Shown: positions 16,355 to 26,337, numbered from the stretch's first letter. The stretch: 64,000 nucleotides of DNA from Mesorhizobium prunaredense (GCF_900156895.1 NZ_FTPD01000082.1:49488-113487); one strand, 5' to 3'. The notes: generated by a model not told the origin, from the letters alone. Program-made: numbers and translations.

Positions 16355-16810
16355 CTACGCATCTTCTTTAACTGGAGCGGCCTTCTTCCAGTCTCCCGTG
16401 GTATTCCACCAGCGGTTCGGGTTGGAGCGGTCGTCCAATCCCTTTGAGCGGCTGGCGAGGATCGGCTGGATGCGGATCACCGGCTCCTGATAGCTGTGGA
16501 CCTGGAAGATCGCCTCGACGATGCGGGCGGCCAACGCCTGGTCGTCGGGCAGCTCGAACGACACTTCCACCGTGCCATGCCGTCGGCGCAATTCGGTCTC
16601 GGCGCCGGCGGCAGCACCTTCGAGTGCCCGGTAGCGCTCGATGCCGTGCGCCGACTGGTAGGCATTGCTGTCGTATTTGCCCATGGTGAGCGGGGCGATC
16701 GCGACCACCGCTTCCATGATACGGTCGACATCGGAAGCCGGCGCCTGGAAGGTCACAAGCAGCAGCAATTCCATCCGCAGCGATTTCGTTTCAAACCCGG
16801 AGTCGATCAT
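16355..16810 (-). CDS. NIF3/CutA-like small protein of unknown function
   Basis: A 151-residue protein. The central part (MELLLLVTFQAPASDVDRIM, then VEVSFELPDDQALAARIVEA and HSYQEPVIRI) looks like the alpha/beta ferredoxin-type fold that forms the insert of YqfO/NIF3 proteins and the CutA family. In this family the HSYEEP-type motif (here HSYQEPVI) is the hallmark. No catalytic role is known for the stand-alone form. The ATG at 16810 has a GAGG site 8 bases upstream; 16846 is possible. The C-terminal tail (NRWWNTTGDWKKAAPVKEDA) is probably disordered. Confidence 0.65.
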   Translation of the reverse strand: MIDSGFETKSLRMELLLLVTFQAPASDVDRIMEAVVAIAPLTMGKYDSNAYQSAHGIERYRALEGAAAGAETELRRRHGTVEVSFELPDDQALAARIVEAIFQVHSYQEPVIRIQPILASRSKGLDDRSNPNRWWNTTGDWKKAAPVKEDA

Positions 16811-16916
16811 GGCGGCATCCTCAAATTCGTGGCGTGTTGCTGACAATCTACCCAGGTGCTGCTGACACGGTTATGTCAGCAGCCTTGCGCCACCTGAGGC
16901 ATTTGATCGGGTCTTC

Positions 16917-18092
16917 CTACAGAATTTTTCGGATAAGCCTGGCGCCGACCAGCGCGATATAGAAGGCGAAGAACATGCCGAGCGCCCAGCCGAAACCGGA
17001 GGGGCCGAAAAGGTCCATGCCGATGCCGATCGCCTGCGGGCCGAGCACCATGCCGACACCGTAGCAGAGCACGAAGGCAGCGTTGGCCGAGGCCAGGTCG
17101 TGGCCGGAAAGCTGCGAGCCGAGATGGGCCAGGCCGATCGTGTACATGGCCGCGACGACGCCGCCCCAGACGAACAGAAGCGCCGCCATCAGATGCCAGT
17201 TCTGCGCGAAGTGCGGCATGAAGATGGTGCCGGCAAGCCCGATGGTTGCACACGCCAGAAGCAGATAACGGCGGTCGCTGACACGGTCGCTGATCATGCC
17301 GAGCGGGATCTGCAACAGCACGTTGCCGAGGCCGATCATGGTGAGCAGGAGGGCGGCATCGGCCTCGGAGTAGCCGATGCGGTTGCCATAGACGGGAAAC
17401 AGCGCAAAGCCGCCGGTCTCGACCGCGCCGAATACCAGCACCGCAGCGGTCGCCGTCGGCACCAACCAGATGTAACGCAGGAAGTTGCTGGTTTCGCCGT
17501 TGGAGACGATCGTCGGGCTCTCGTTGCGTGCCGCCAGAACTGGAATGGCGGCCAGCGTGACCAGCGCCATGATCACGCCGAAGGGCAGGAAGCCGGCGCT
17601 GCCGAGTTGGGCGAACAGCCACGGCCCGGCGGCAAAGCCGAGCGACAGCACGGTGGCGTAGATGCCGAGGACGAGACCGCGCCGGTGCGGCGGCGCCGAT
17701 GTGCTGATCCAGAATTCCGACAGGATGAAAAGCACCGTCAGCGCGATGTGAAGCAGGACGCGCAGCGGAAACCACATCCAGAAGTCCGGTGCGAAATGGA
17801 AGCCGACAAAGGCCAGCACTCCAGTGGCGATCATGGCGAGCATCGTCCTGGCGACGCCGAACCGCATCGCGAGCGGGGTGGCGAGCGGTGCGCCGGCGAT
17901 CGAGGCGAGGCCGGCGACAGCAGTGTTGAAGCCGATCATCGACGCCGAATGGCCACGCGTTTCGAGAATGACGCTGAGCAGCGGCATGCCGAGGCCGATG
18001 GCGATGCCGACGACGCTGATCGACGAGATCGCCGCGATCATTGGCAGCCAATGGACGCGTTCTTCGACCTCTTGCTGGGTATCGACTGTCAT
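16917..18092 (-). CDS. Major facilitator superfamily transporter
   Basis: A 391-residue membrane protein with about 12 hydrophobic helices and MFS loop signatures: the helix 2-3 loop ATPLAMRFGVARTMLAM and the second-half copy MISDRVSDRRYLLLAC. It resembles the YcaD/UMF1-like drug or metabolite exporters, but the substrate cannot be predicted. It is the last gene of a leftward block (topA, rnr, DUF983, NUDIX, MFS) and follows the NUDIX gene by 21 bases. Confidence 0.85.
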   Translation of the reverse strand: MTVDTQQEVEERVHWLPMIAAISSISVVGIAIGLGMPLLSVILETRGHSASMIGFNTAVAGLASIAGAPLATPLAMRFGVARTMLAMIATGVLAFVGFHFAPDFWMWFPLRVLLHIALTVLFILSEFWISTSAPPHRRGLVLGIYATVLSLGFAAGPWLFAQLGSAGFLPFGVIMALVTLAAIPVLAARNESPTIVSNGETSNFLRYIWLVPTATAAVLVFGAVETGGFALFPVYGNRIGYSEADAALLLTMIGLGNVLLQIPLGMISDRVSDRRYLLLACATIGLAGTIFMPHFAQNWHLMAALLFVWGGVVAAMYTIGLAHLGSQLSGHDLASANAAFVLCYGVGMVLGPQAIGIGMDLFGPSGFGWALGMFFAFYIALVGARLIRKIL

Positions 18093-18113
18093 GGGATGTG
18101 AATGCTCTATGCT

Positions 18114-18848
18114 CTACAGAATTTCGCGAACGAAGCGATTGCGGACAAGCCGGTAGAACGGAACGGAACCACCGGGGCGCAGCAGCGGATCGTCGACGAG
18201 CCGCTTTTCCAGCTCCCCCAGGATAGCCCTGGTGATGTCGGGAATATCAGCTTCTCTGGCCTTGGCGAGCGGCAGCCAGACCAATTCCTCCAACTCGTTG
18301 GTCGGACCGCCGTCCGGCAGCTCCACGGCGACGTTTTCGCGCCAGGCGCTGAAGAAGCGCGTGTCGAAGCGCCGCACCCGGTTTGGCGGCGTGATGGCGC
18401 GCGCGACGAAGCGCAGCGCTTCCAGCGAGGGTCTTACGCCGTGCTCGGCAAAACCCTGCCAATCGCGCCTGGTCGTGGCGAAGGCGCCCTTTTGGCCGAT
18501 CAGCAGGCCGGCTTCTTCATAGGTCTCGCGAATCGCCGACAGAGCGATGGCGCGGGCGCGGGCCGGGCTGGTGCGGCCGACGCCGGCGGTCAGCCTCGCC
18601 TGTTCCTCAGGGTGCAGCGCTGTGGCAACGGGAATTCGGCTGTCGGCCGGATCGGTACGGCCACCGGGAAAGACGAATTTCCCCGGCATGAAGGCGTGCC
18701 GGGCGTGGCGCCTGCCCATCAGCACCAGGAACTCGGCGCCGCTGCGGTCGAGCAGGATCAGCGTCGCGGCGTCGCGCGGGCGTATAGGCCTGGCGTCGAG
18801 CGCGATCGGCTCAACCTTGTCGACTTCCGCCTTGGTCATAACGTCCAT
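18114..18848 (-). CDS. NUDIX hydrolase
   Basis: A 244-residue protein with the NUDIX fold. FMPGKFVFPGGRTDPAD precedes the catalytic helix REtyEEaGll (RETYEEAGLLIG). A long insertion (about 30 residues) separates the start of the NUDIX box from the RE-EE part, as in CoA/nucleotide-diphosphate hydrolases of the NUDT7/19 group. It therefore may hydrolyse a nucleoside diphosphate linked to another moiety, possibly CoA. I chose the ATG at 18848 over a GTG at 18854. Confidence 0.85.
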   Translation of the reverse strand: MDVMTKAEVDKVEPIALDARPIRPRDAATLILLDRSGAEFLVLMGRRHARHAFMPGKFVFPGGRTDPADSRIPVATALHPEEQARLTAGVGRTSPARARAIALSAIRETYEEAGLLIGQKGAFATTRRDWQGFAEHGVRPSLEALRFVARAITPPNRVRRFDTRFFSAWRENVAVELPDGGPTNELEELVWLPLAKAREADIPDITRAILGELEKRLVDDPLLRPGGSVPFYRLVRNRFVREIL

Positions 18849-18921
18849 GCGCACGACCTAGCGGAATCTTCTCCGATGCGAAAGTGGCGTCCAGCCATGC
18901 CGATTTGCGCTAGCCTCGGTT

Positions 18922-19374
18922 TCAAGCCTCGGGATGCGACTCGATCAGATCTTCTTCCCCGCCGAAGCCGTGCATATAGAACGCCCATTGCAGGCCGATG
19001 ACGGCGCCCTTGACCGGCTGCAGCAAGACGATCGCCATGAGGATGGTCAGCGGTACCCAGATGGCGATGTGCTGCCAAGTGGACAGAGTGGAGGCCGCTT
19101 CGACACCCGTGAAGGCGCCGAGCACGATGTGGCCGACGATGACCACCACCAAGTAGGCCGGCAGGTCGTCGGCGCGGTGGTGATGAAGCGCCTCGCCGCA
19201 ATGATCGCATTTATCGACGGTCTTGACGAAGGCACGAAAAAGCTTTCCCTCGCCGCAATGCGGGCAGCGGCCAAGCGCGCCACGCTTCATCGCCGTCCAC
19301 AGCGGGCGGGCGATCCGCCCCGAGTGCTGTTGGCCGCCGAAAACCTGTTCGTTCTTTTTCAGATCGCTTGGCAT
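18922..19374 (-). CDS. DUF983 family zinc-ribbon membrane protein
   Basis: A 150-residue protein. The N-terminal half has two CX2C pairs (GRCPHCGEGKLF and DKCDHCGEAL), a likely zinc ribbon. The C-terminal half has two hydrophobic segments (PAYLVVVIVGHIVLGAF and IWVPLTILMAIVLLQPVKGA). This is the DUF983 pattern of alphaproteobacteria, usually found beside rnr, as here, where its start overlaps the rnr stop by one base. Function is unknown. Confidence 0.85.
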   Translation of the reverse strand: MPSDLKKNEQVFGGQQHSGRIARPLWTAMKRGALGRCPHCGEGKLFRAFVKTVDKCDHCGEALHHHRADDLPAYLVVVIVGHIVLGAFTGVEAASTLSTWQHIAIWVPLTILMAIVLLQPVKGAVIGLQWAFYMHGFGGEEDLIESHPEA

Positions 19375-21680
19375 TACCGTCTCCTGCCGCGCGAGCCTGG
19401 ACGCGATTGCGACGCACGGGCGCGGCCCTTGGCCTTGTGAAACGACCGTTTGGAGCCGGGCAGCGGCTTTGGGTCGGTCAGCATCTCGAAACGCATCGCG
19501 CCGGCCATAGGCGCCACCTCGATCAGGCGAACCTCGACGCGGTCGGCAAGCTGATAGCCCTTGCCGGTGCGTTCTCCGAAAAGCGATCGGGCAGTTTCGT
19601 CGTATATATAGTAATCGCCGCCCAGACTTGACACCGGAATGAAACCATCTGCGCCATACTGCGGCAATTGGACAAATAGTCCCGACTTGGTGACGCCCGA
19701 AATGCGTGCATCGAAGCGATCGTCGACACGCTCTGCCAGATAGGCGGCGATCAGCCGGTCGACCGTGTCGCGCTCGGCGGCCATGGCGCGGCGCTCGGTG
19801 GCTGAGATCAGCGCAGAAACTTCTTCCAGCCGCTCCGCTTCATCCTGCGTCAGTCCGCCTGCACCGAAGCCGAGCGCGGCAATCAGCCCGCGATGCACGA
19901 TCAGGTCGGCATATCTGCGGATCGGCGAGGTGAAGTGCGCATAGCGTTTCAGATTGAGGCCGAAATGGCCGATATTGCTTGGCGAATATTCGGCCTGCAT
20001 CTGCGTGCGCAGCACCACCTCGTTGACCAGCCCCTCATGGTCGGCGCCGCGGACGCTATCCAGAATGCCGTTGAACTGGTTTGGCCGCATCTGGGACCCG
20101 CGCGCCAGCGACAGGCCAAGCGTCTGAAGGAATTCACGCAGCGATTCCTGCTTGGCGAGCGAAGGTGCGTCATGGATGCGGTAGACCAGCGCCTGTCGTT
20201 TCGCCTCCAGCGTCTCGGCCGCCGCGACATTGGCCTGGATCATGAATTCTTCGATCAGCTTGTGCGCGTCGAGCCGCTCCGGCACGACGACGCGGTCGAC
20301 GGTGCCGTCCTCCTTGAGCAGGATTTTCCGCTCCGGCAGTTCGAGCTCGAGCGGCTGGCGCGTCTCACGACCGCGCTTCACGACGGCGTAGGCATCCCAC
20401 AGCGGCTTCAGCACCGTGTCGAGGATCGGGCCGGTCTTGTCATCCGGCCCGCCATCGATCGCGGCCTGCGCTTGGCGATAGGCGAGCTTCGCCGCCGATT
20501 TCATCATGATGCGGTGGAACGAATGCCTAAGCTTGTGGCCATCGGCCGAAAAGGTCATGCGGACCGCCAGCGCCGGGCGGTCCTGGCCTTCGCGCAGCGA
20601 ACAAAGGTCGTTGGAGATGCGCTCCGGCAGCATCGGCACGACGCGATCCGGGAAATAGACCGAGTTGCCGCGCTTCAGCGCCTCGCGGTCGAGCGCGGTG
20701 CCATAGCGCACATAAGCGGCGACATCGGCGATCGCCACGGTAACGACCACGCCGCCGGGGTTCTTCTCGTCCGGATCTGCTGTCGCGAACACGGCGTCGT
20801 CATGGTCCTTGGCGTCGGCCGGATCGATGGTGACCAGCGGCAGGTCGCGCCAGTCTTCACGGCCGGCCAGCGTCGCCGGTTTGACTGCCTCCGCCTCGGC
20901 GATGACGTCTGCCGGGAAAATATGCGGAATGTCGTGCGCGTGAATGGCGATCATCGAGACCGCCTTTTCGCTGGTCAGCGAACCCAGCACCGCCAGCACC
21001 TTGGCCCTGGGCAGCCCGTAGCGGGAGGCCCGCGCCGGCTCGACCTCGACAAGATCGCCGTTCTTGGCGCCGTTCTGGAATTCCTTGTCGACGACCAGCT
21101 CCGGCTGGCGTCTTTCGACAGGCTCGATGCGGAAGGTACCGTCCTGCAGCACGCGAAAAACGCCGAGAACTGCATCGGTGCGCTTCTCGAAGATCTTCAT
21201 CACCCGCCCGGTATAGGCAGGGCCGGTCGGGTCATCGGTTGGAAAGGTCTTGGCCAGCACGCGGTCGCCAATGCCCGGTGTCGGGTCGCCGCCGCCGCGC
21301 GACACGCGGATCGCTATGACAGGAGGCTCGCCGTTGCCCACGGCTTCGGTTGGGTGCGCCAAAAGCACGCCGTCGGCGTCGCGGCCAAAGATGTCGAGCA
21401 CGGCGACATGGGCGAGGGCACCGACGCGGGCGAGCCGCTTGCGCTCCTTGGTCAGCAGGCCCTCATCCTGCAAGTCACGCAAAACATCCTTCAGCCAGAT
21501 ACGGTCCTCGCCGCGCAGCGCAAACGCCTTGGCGATGTCGCGTTTGCCTGAGCGATCCGGATTTTCGGCGATGTAGCGCAGGATTTCGTCGCGGGACGGC
21601 CGGTAATCATCCTTAACCTTGGCCCTGGTGTCGGCGGTGCGCAGATCGCCATGACTTCTTCCGGATACCCTGCGCGCCAC
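19374..21680 (-). CDS. rnr: Ribonuclease R
   Basis: A 768-residue 3'-5' exoribonuclease. N-terminal winged-helix and cold-shock domains are followed by the RNB catalytic domain with the metal-binding Asp cluster (DPADAKDHDDAVFA, near residue 286) and the conserved RYADLIVHRGL segment. A C-terminal S1 domain (DARISGVTKSGLFVQLPQYG) and a basic tail (KGRARASQSRPGSRGRR) complete it. It degrades structured RNA, including mRNA and rRNA decay intermediates. It lies 6 bases downstream of topA and overlaps DUF983 by one base, so it is in one transcription unit. Confidence 0.95.
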   Translation of the reverse strand: MARRVSGRSHGDLRTADTRAKVKDDYRPSRDEILRYIAENPDRSGKRDIAKAFALRGEDRIWLKDVLRDLQDEGLLTKERKRLARVGALAHVAVLDIFGRDADGVLLAHPTEAVGNGEPPVIAIRVSRGGGDPTPGIGDRVLAKTFPTDDPTGPAYTGRVMKIFEKRTDAVLGVFRVLQDGTFRIEPVERRQPELVVDKEFQNGAKNGDLVEVEPARASRYGLPRAKVLAVLGSLTSEKAVSMIAIHAHDIPHIFPADVIAEAEAVKPATLAGREDWRDLPLVTIDPADAKDHDDAVFATADPDEKNPGGVVVTVAIADVAAYVRYGTALDREALKRGNSVYFPDRVVPMLPERISNDLCSLREGQDRPALAVRMTFSADGHKLRHSFHRIMMKSAAKLAYRQAQAAIDGGPDDKTGPILDTVLKPLWDAYAVVKRGRETRQPLELELPERKILLKEDGTVDRVVVPERLDAHKLIEEFMIQANVAAAETLEAKRQALVYRIHDAPSLAKQESLREFLQTLGLSLARGSQMRPNQFNGILDSVRGADHEGLVNEVVLRTQMQAEYSPSNIGHFGLNLKRYAHFTSPIRRYADLIVHRGLIAALGFGAGGLTQDEAERLEEVSALISATERRAMAAERDTVDRLIAAYLAERVDDRFDARISGVTKSGLFVQLPQYGADGFIPVSSLGGDYYIYDETARSLFGERTGKGYQLADRVEVRLIEVAPMAGAMRFEMLTDPKPLPGSKRSFHKAKGRARASQSRPGSRGRRR

Positions 21681-21686
21681 GATGCA

Positions 21687-24311
21687 CTATCCCTTTTTGT
21701 TGGCCACTTTCTTGGCCGCCGGTTTTTTGGCCGCCGGCTTTTTGGCAGGTGCGGCGGCTTTGCGGAAGGGCTTTCTGCCGCCATTGCCGCCCTTGGCTTC
21801 CTTCTCGGCAATCAGCGCCACCGCGTCCTCAATCGTCACCGACTGCGGGTCCTTGCCTTTCGGCAGCGTCGCATTGACCTTGCCGAAATTGACATAGGGC
21901 CCGTATTTGCCGTCGCGCACGACGATCTTGCCGCCGCCCGCCGGATGCTCGCCAAGTTCCTTCAAGGCGGCGGCCGTGCCGCCATTGCGACCGCCGGGGC
22001 CTTTCAACTGCTTCTCGGCGATCACCGACACGGCGCGGTTGAGACCGATCGAAAACACGTCCTCGATATTGTCGAGATTGGCGTAGGTGCCGTCGTGCAG
22101 CACGAACGGACCGTAACGCCCCAGCCCGGCCGAGATCATCTTGCCGGATTCCGGATGCTTGCCGACGTCGCGCGGCAGCGACAGCAGGGCGAGGGCCTTT
22201 TCGTGGTCGATCGAATCGGCGGTCCAGCCCTTGGGCAGGCTTGAGCGCTTGGCTTCCTTGCCGTCGCCGCGCTGGACATAGGGGCCGAAACGACCGCTGC
22301 GCAGCGTGATTTCCTCCGCCGTGTAGGGGTCCTTGCCCAGCACCTTGGTGCCGTCCTCGCCATTGCCGTTTTCGGCATTGGGGTTGGCGGCGTCGCCGAA
22401 CTGGCGGGTGAAGGAGCATTCGGGATAATTCGAGCAGCCGACAAAGGCGCCGAATTTGCCGAGCTTCAGCGACAGGTTGCCGGTGCCGCATTTCGGGCAG
22501 ATGCGGGGGTTCGAACCGTCTTCTCGCGCCGGAAACACCAGCGGCGCCAGTTCCTCGTTGAGGGCGTCGAGCACGTCGGTGACGCGCAATTCCTTGATGT
22601 CGGCGACGGCGCCTGAAAAATCCTTCCAGAAATCGCGCAGCACATCCTTCCAGGCGAGCTTGCCGTCGGAAATCTCGTCGAGTTTTTCCTCGAGCGAAGC
22701 GGTAAAATCATACTCGACATAGCGCTCGAAGAAGCTTTCGAGGAAGGCCGACAACAGCCGGCCCTTGGCCTGCGGCAACAGCTTGCGCTTGTCCATGCTG
22801 ACGTAGTCGCGGTCCTCCAGCGTCTTCAGGATCGCCGTGTAGGTCGACGGCCGGCCGATACCGAGCTCTTCCAGCTTCTTGATCAGCGAGGCTTCCGAAT
22901 AGCGCGGCGGCGGTTCGGTGGTGTGCTGGGTGGCGTTGATCGCCTCGCGCTCGAGTTGTTCGCCGGCACGGATCTCGGGCAGACGGCGGTCTTCCTCGTC
23001 TTCCGCATCCTCCTCCTTCTGGTCGGTATAGGCGGCAATGAAGCCATCGAAGCGAACGACCGAACCGACGGCGCGAAGCTCCGCGGTGCGGGCGCCGTTG
23101 ACCGCCTCGATCTCGACCGTGGTGCGCTCGATCTCGGCCGGCTGCATCTGGCTGGCGATGGCGCGTTTCCAGACAATCTCGTAAAGCCGCGCCTGGTCGG
23201 CATCGAGATATTGCCTGACCGAAGCCGGCGTGCGCATGAAGTCGGTCGGGCGGATCGCTTCGTGCGCTTCCTGGGCGTTCTTGGCCTTGGTCGTGTAGTT
23301 GCGCGGCTTTTCGGGCAGGTATTTTGGGCCGAACTCTTTTGCGATCGCATCGCGCGCGGCTGATATCGCCTCGGGCGCCATCTGCACGCCGTCGGTTCGC
23401 ATGTAGGTGATCAGGCCGGTGGTCTCGCCGCCGATGTCCATGCCTTCATAGAGCCGCTGCGCCACCTGCATGGTGCGGTTTGCCGAAAAGCCGAGGCGCG
23501 AAGAGGCGGCCTGCTGCAGCGTCGAGGTGGTGAAGGGCGGGCCTGGATTGCGCCTGGTCGGCTTGGCTTCGACCGACAGCGCCTTGAAGGTCGCGCCATC
23601 CAACATCGCCTTGATGTCGTCGGCCTGCGCCTTGTTCGAAATGTCGAGCTTTTGCAGTTTCTTGCGATCGAAGGCAGTCAGCCGCGCCTCGAAATTATCC
23701 TTGCGCGGCGTGCCGAGAATGGCGGCGACCTGCCAATATTCCTCGCGGATGAAGCGCTCGATTTCCAATTCGCGGTCGCAGACGAGGCGCAGTGCCACCG
23801 ACTGGACGCGGCCGGCGGAGCGGGCGCCCGGCAGCTTGCGCCATAGCACGGGCGACAGCGTGAAGCCGACAAGATAGTCGAGCGCGCGGCGGGCGAGATA
23901 GGCGTCGACCAGCGGCGCATCGATCTGGCGCGGATTGGCCATTGCTTCCAGCACCGACGATTTGGTGATGGCGTTGAAGACGACGCGGCTGACCGGCTTG
24001 TCCTTCAGCGCGCGCTTCTGCTTCAGCACTTCCAGGACATGCCAGGAAATGGCTTCGCCCTCACGGTCCGGATCGGTGGCGAGGATCAGGCCGTCGGCGT
24101 CCTTGACCGCCTTGGCGATGTCGGCAAGACGTTTGCTCGAGGCGGTGTCGACAGCCCAGGACATGGCAAAATCCTCGTCCGGACGCACCGAGCCATCCTT
24201 GGCCGGCAGATCGCGGACGTGGCCGAACGAGGCCAGGACCTTGTAGTTCTTTCCGAGGTACTTGTTGATTGTCTTCGCTTTGGCCGGCGATTCGACGACG
24301 ACGACGTCCAT
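21687..24311 (-). CDS. topA: DNA topoisomerase I (type IA)
   Basis: An 874-residue enzyme that relaxes negative supercoils. The TOPRIM domain starts the chain (VVVESPAKAKTINKYLG, with DPDREGEAISWH); the active-site Tyr lies in GLITYMRTDGVQ. One CX2C...C zinc motif (CPKCGTGNLSLKLG...CSNYPEC) follows, then four to five Topo_C repeat units with GKFGPYVx-type motifs. The chain ends in a Lys/Ala/Pro-rich tail (AAPAKKPAAKKPAAKK) that probably binds DNA. It heads the leftward operon with rnr. Confidence 0.96.
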   Translation of the reverse strand: MDVVVVESPAKAKTINKYLGKNYKVLASFGHVRDLPAKDGSVRPDEDFAMSWAVDTASSKRLADIAKAVKDADGLILATDPDREGEAISWHVLEVLKQKRALKDKPVSRVVFNAITKSSVLEAMANPRQIDAPLVDAYLARRALDYLVGFTLSPVLWRKLPGARSAGRVQSVALRLVCDRELEIERFIREEYWQVAAILGTPRKDNFEARLTAFDRKKLQKLDISNKAQADDIKAMLDGATFKALSVEAKPTRRNPGPPFTTSTLQQAASSRLGFSANRTMQVAQRLYEGMDIGGETTGLITYMRTDGVQMAPEAISAARDAIAKEFGPKYLPEKPRNYTTKAKNAQEAHEAIRPTDFMRTPASVRQYLDADQARLYEIVWKRAIASQMQPAEIERTTVEIEAVNGARTAELRAVGSVVRFDGFIAAYTDQKEEDAEDEEDRRLPEIRAGEQLEREAINATQHTTEPPPRYSEASLIKKLEELGIGRPSTYTAILKTLEDRDYVSMDKRKLLPQAKGRLLSAFLESFFERYVEYDFTASLEEKLDEISDGKLAWKDVLRDFWKDFSGAVADIKELRVTDVLDALNEELAPLVFPAREDGSNPRICPKCGTGNLSLKLGKFGAFVGCSNYPECSFTRQFGDAANPNAENGNGEDGTKVLGKDPYTAEEITLRSGRFGPYVQRGDGKEAKRSSLPKGWTADSIDHEKALALLSLPRDVGKHPESGKMISAGLGRYGPFVLHDGTYANLDNIEDVFSIGLNRAVSVIAEKQLKGPGGRNGGTAAALKELGEHPAGGGKIVVRDGKYGPYVNFGKVNATLPKGKDPQSVTIEDAVALIAEKEAKGGNGGRKPFRKAAAPAKKPAAKKPAAKKVANKKG

Positions 24312-24763
24312 GAGGTCTCATATCAGCTGTGGTGCGGCAGAAGAATTCCGCTGCGCGCGACGAAATCTCGTATAATTGTCGCTCACATGGCCGTGCTTTT
24401 GCATCCGGTCAAGGGGAAGCGCCCAAAATGCAGTCCTGCATTGAGTGCGCAACCCAAGGGCGCATCATGTGATATCCGCAATCCCAGATAAGGGGAGCGG
24501 CTGCCCTATCGTTGGACAAGCCGGCAATGAATCAGAGAGAAACGGGACAAATTCCTCCGCGGATATAAGAGAAACATCGATCATGCGCCAGCCCTGGCTG
24601 AAGAGAAGTCCGGCATGGTGCTCTGTCGGCGGGCGAGACAGGCGTGGCGAGTGGGGCTCGTGTCCAGCGGGACAGTACAAGAAGCTAGCCGCCGGAAGGC
24701 CTGCAGGGATATCCGGCAGCCAGCGATTTCCCTCGGGTCAAGGCGAGGGTTCAGGTTCGGGGC
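24312..24763. other. Intergenic, no gene found upstream of topA
   Basis: No reading frame here has homology, a ribosome site or codon pattern I would accept. In many alphaproteobacteria dprA or a glycerol-3-phosphate acyltransferase gene sits upstream of topA; neither is present. An imperfect palindrome CTGTCCCGCTGGACA lies on the minus strand around 24660-24676. The topA promoter must be near 24320-24420. Confidence 0.5.
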
Positions 24764-25141
24764 TCAGTCGGCCTTGGCGATATGCCAGACCTCGCCGACG
24801 CCGTCGCCGGTCACATCGCCAGCCTTCTTGTCCTTGATGAATGTGTAGAGCGGCTTGCCTTCATAGGCCCACATCTTGGTGCCGTCGGTGCGGTCGACGA
24901 TTGTCCATTCGCCCTCCGCCTTCGCATCGGCCTCGGCTTTCAGCGGCGGCCAATTGGTGGCGCATTTGTCGTAGCAGTTCGACTTGCCTTTCTCGTCCTT
25001 GTCGTAGGTGTAGAGGGTCATGCCGTTGGCATCGGTGTAGATCTTGGTGCCGCCAACATCGGCTTCCTTCCACGCCTCAGCGGCGAAGGAGGCGGCGGTG
25101 CTGAGCAAAAGCGCGGCCAGCCCGGCTGTGATCGATTTCAT
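24764..25141 (-). CDS. Secreted repeat protein (COG4315 / Lipoprotein_15 type)
   Basis: A 125-residue protein with a Sec signal peptide (MKSITAGLAALLLSTAASFA) and two copies of the PF03640-type motif: GMTLYTYDKDEKGKSNCYDK with CATNWPPL in the first, and AYEGKPLYTFIKDKKAGD in the second. There is no lipobox Cys, so it is probably soluble periplasmic. The family is widespread and of unknown function. The ribosome site AGGGAG lies before the ATG. Confidence 0.82.
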   Translation of the reverse strand: MKSITAGLAALLLSTAASFAAEAWKEADVGGTKIYTDANGMTLYTYDKDEKGKSNCYDKCATNWPPLKAEADAKAEGEWTIVDRTDGTKMWAYEGKPLYTFIKDKKAGDVTGDGVGEVWHIAKAD

Positions 25142-25315
25142 GACATTCTCCCTGATATGATCGAGAAGCGCGCGGAAAGTCGCGGCCTCGTTGCATCAAC
25201 GCGCTTGGCGTCGCGTTTCTTCCTCGATGCGAGGCGGCAACTTGCCACGCATTGGTGATTGGCGGACAAGCCCGCGCGCCGCTATATCGGCGCCGATACA
25301 GTTGGAGTTTCGGGA

Positions 25316-26062
25316 ATGGCATTGGATATCGGCTATGTCAGCGCGGTCGGGGCGGGGGCGATCTCGTTCCTGTCGCCTTGCGTGCTGCCGCTGGTGCCGC
25401 CCTATCTCTGCTACATGGCCGGCGTGTCGGTCGACGATTTCCGCGGCAATGCCGGCGTCACCGCCAAGGCCGACGCACGCAGCGCGCTGCTCTATGCCTC
25501 GATCGCCTTCGTTCTCGGCTTCTCGACCGTCTTCGTGGCGCTGGGCGCCGGCGCCTCGACCATCGGACGGCTGCTGCGCGTCTGGCAGGAGCCGCTGGCG
25601 ATGGCGGCCGGCGTGCTTATCATCCTGATGGGGCTGAATTTCCTCGGCATATTGCGCATCCCGCTGCTGTCGCGTGAGGCGCGCTTCCAGGCGCAGGGCA
25701 AACCGGCCAGTATCGTTGCCGCCTACGTCATGGGACTGGCCTTCGCCTTCGGCTGGACGCCTTGCATCGGACCGGTGCTGGGACCGATCCTGACGCTGGC
25801 CGGCGGCCGCGAGACGGTGGGCGAGGGCGCCCTGCTGCTCGCCGCCTATTCGCTCGGCCTCGGCATCCCCTTCCTGATCGCGGCGCTGTTTTCCGGCGCC
25901 TTCATGCGCTTTCTCGCAAAATTCCGCGTCCATCTCGGCCGTGTCGAAAAGGCGATGGGCGCGCTGCTGGTCGCCGCCGGCGTGTTCTTCCTGACCGGTG
26001 GCGTGCAGGCCGCGTCCTACTGGCTGCTGGAGAATTTTCCCGTGCTCGGGCAGTTGGGGTAG
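25316..26062 (+). CDS. ccdA: Cytochrome c biogenesis protein CcdA (DsbD-like)
   Basis: A 248-residue inner-membrane protein with about six helices and the two redox cysteine motifs of the CcdA family: SFLSPCVLPLVPPYLCYM near the start and FGWTPCIGPVLGPIL in the fourth helix. It carries reducing power across the membrane from thioredoxin to periplasmic partners, for cytochrome c maturation or disulfide repair. The ATG at 25316 has a GGAG site 9 bases before; an in-frame ATG at 25259 is less likely. No other ccm genes are here. Confidence 0.88.
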   Translation: MALDIGYVSAVGAGAISFLSPCVLPLVPPYLCYMAGVSVDDFRGNAGVTAKADARSALLYASIAFVLGFSTVFVALGAGASTIGRLLRVWQEPLAMAAGVLIILMGLNFLGILRIPLLSREARFQAQGKPASIVAAYVMGLAFAFGWTPCIGPVLGPILTLAGGRETVGEGALLLAAYSLGLGIPFLIAALFSGAFMRFLAKFRVHLGRVEKAMGALLVAAGVFFLTGGVQAASYWLLENFPVLGQLG

Positions 26063-26337
26063 GCCCACTGCCCGTTCAGAAGCCGATGCGTACGCACAGG
26101 ATCGAACTGCATTGCCTGTCTTGAATGATATCGTTTTTATTAAAAATTGTCTGAAAAAGTTCCTTTTGTAACATTGTGACGAGCGGAAAAATGCGGCTCG
26201 CGCCTGTGGAAACCTACACCAGCGACCAGCCGAAGTGTAAGAGCATTGTTCGCCTAAATGGGGTCAGTCTGAACGGTGCGCTTGCCGCTCTTTATCGCTC
26301 CGACGCAGCGAAAATACCAATCCAACAATGCCTGAGA
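26063..26337. other. AT-rich intergenic stretch
   Basis: Base composition drops well below that of the flanks from about 26120, with runs such as TTTTTATTAAAAATTGT. I see no gene with support; a 76-residue frame at 26176-26406 lacks homology and a ribosome site. It probably belongs to an imported or decayed segment that reaches to 27020. Confidence 0.4.

Noticed and set aside
16876..18051. Long minus-strand frame overlapping the MFS gene
   Set aside because: It has a His/Arg-rich composition typical of an off-frame reading; the true MFS frame (16917-18092) has clean membrane helices.
24312..24763. A possible dprA or acyltransferase gene upstream of topA
   Set aside because: No frame there has the required motifs; the usual neighbour is absent.
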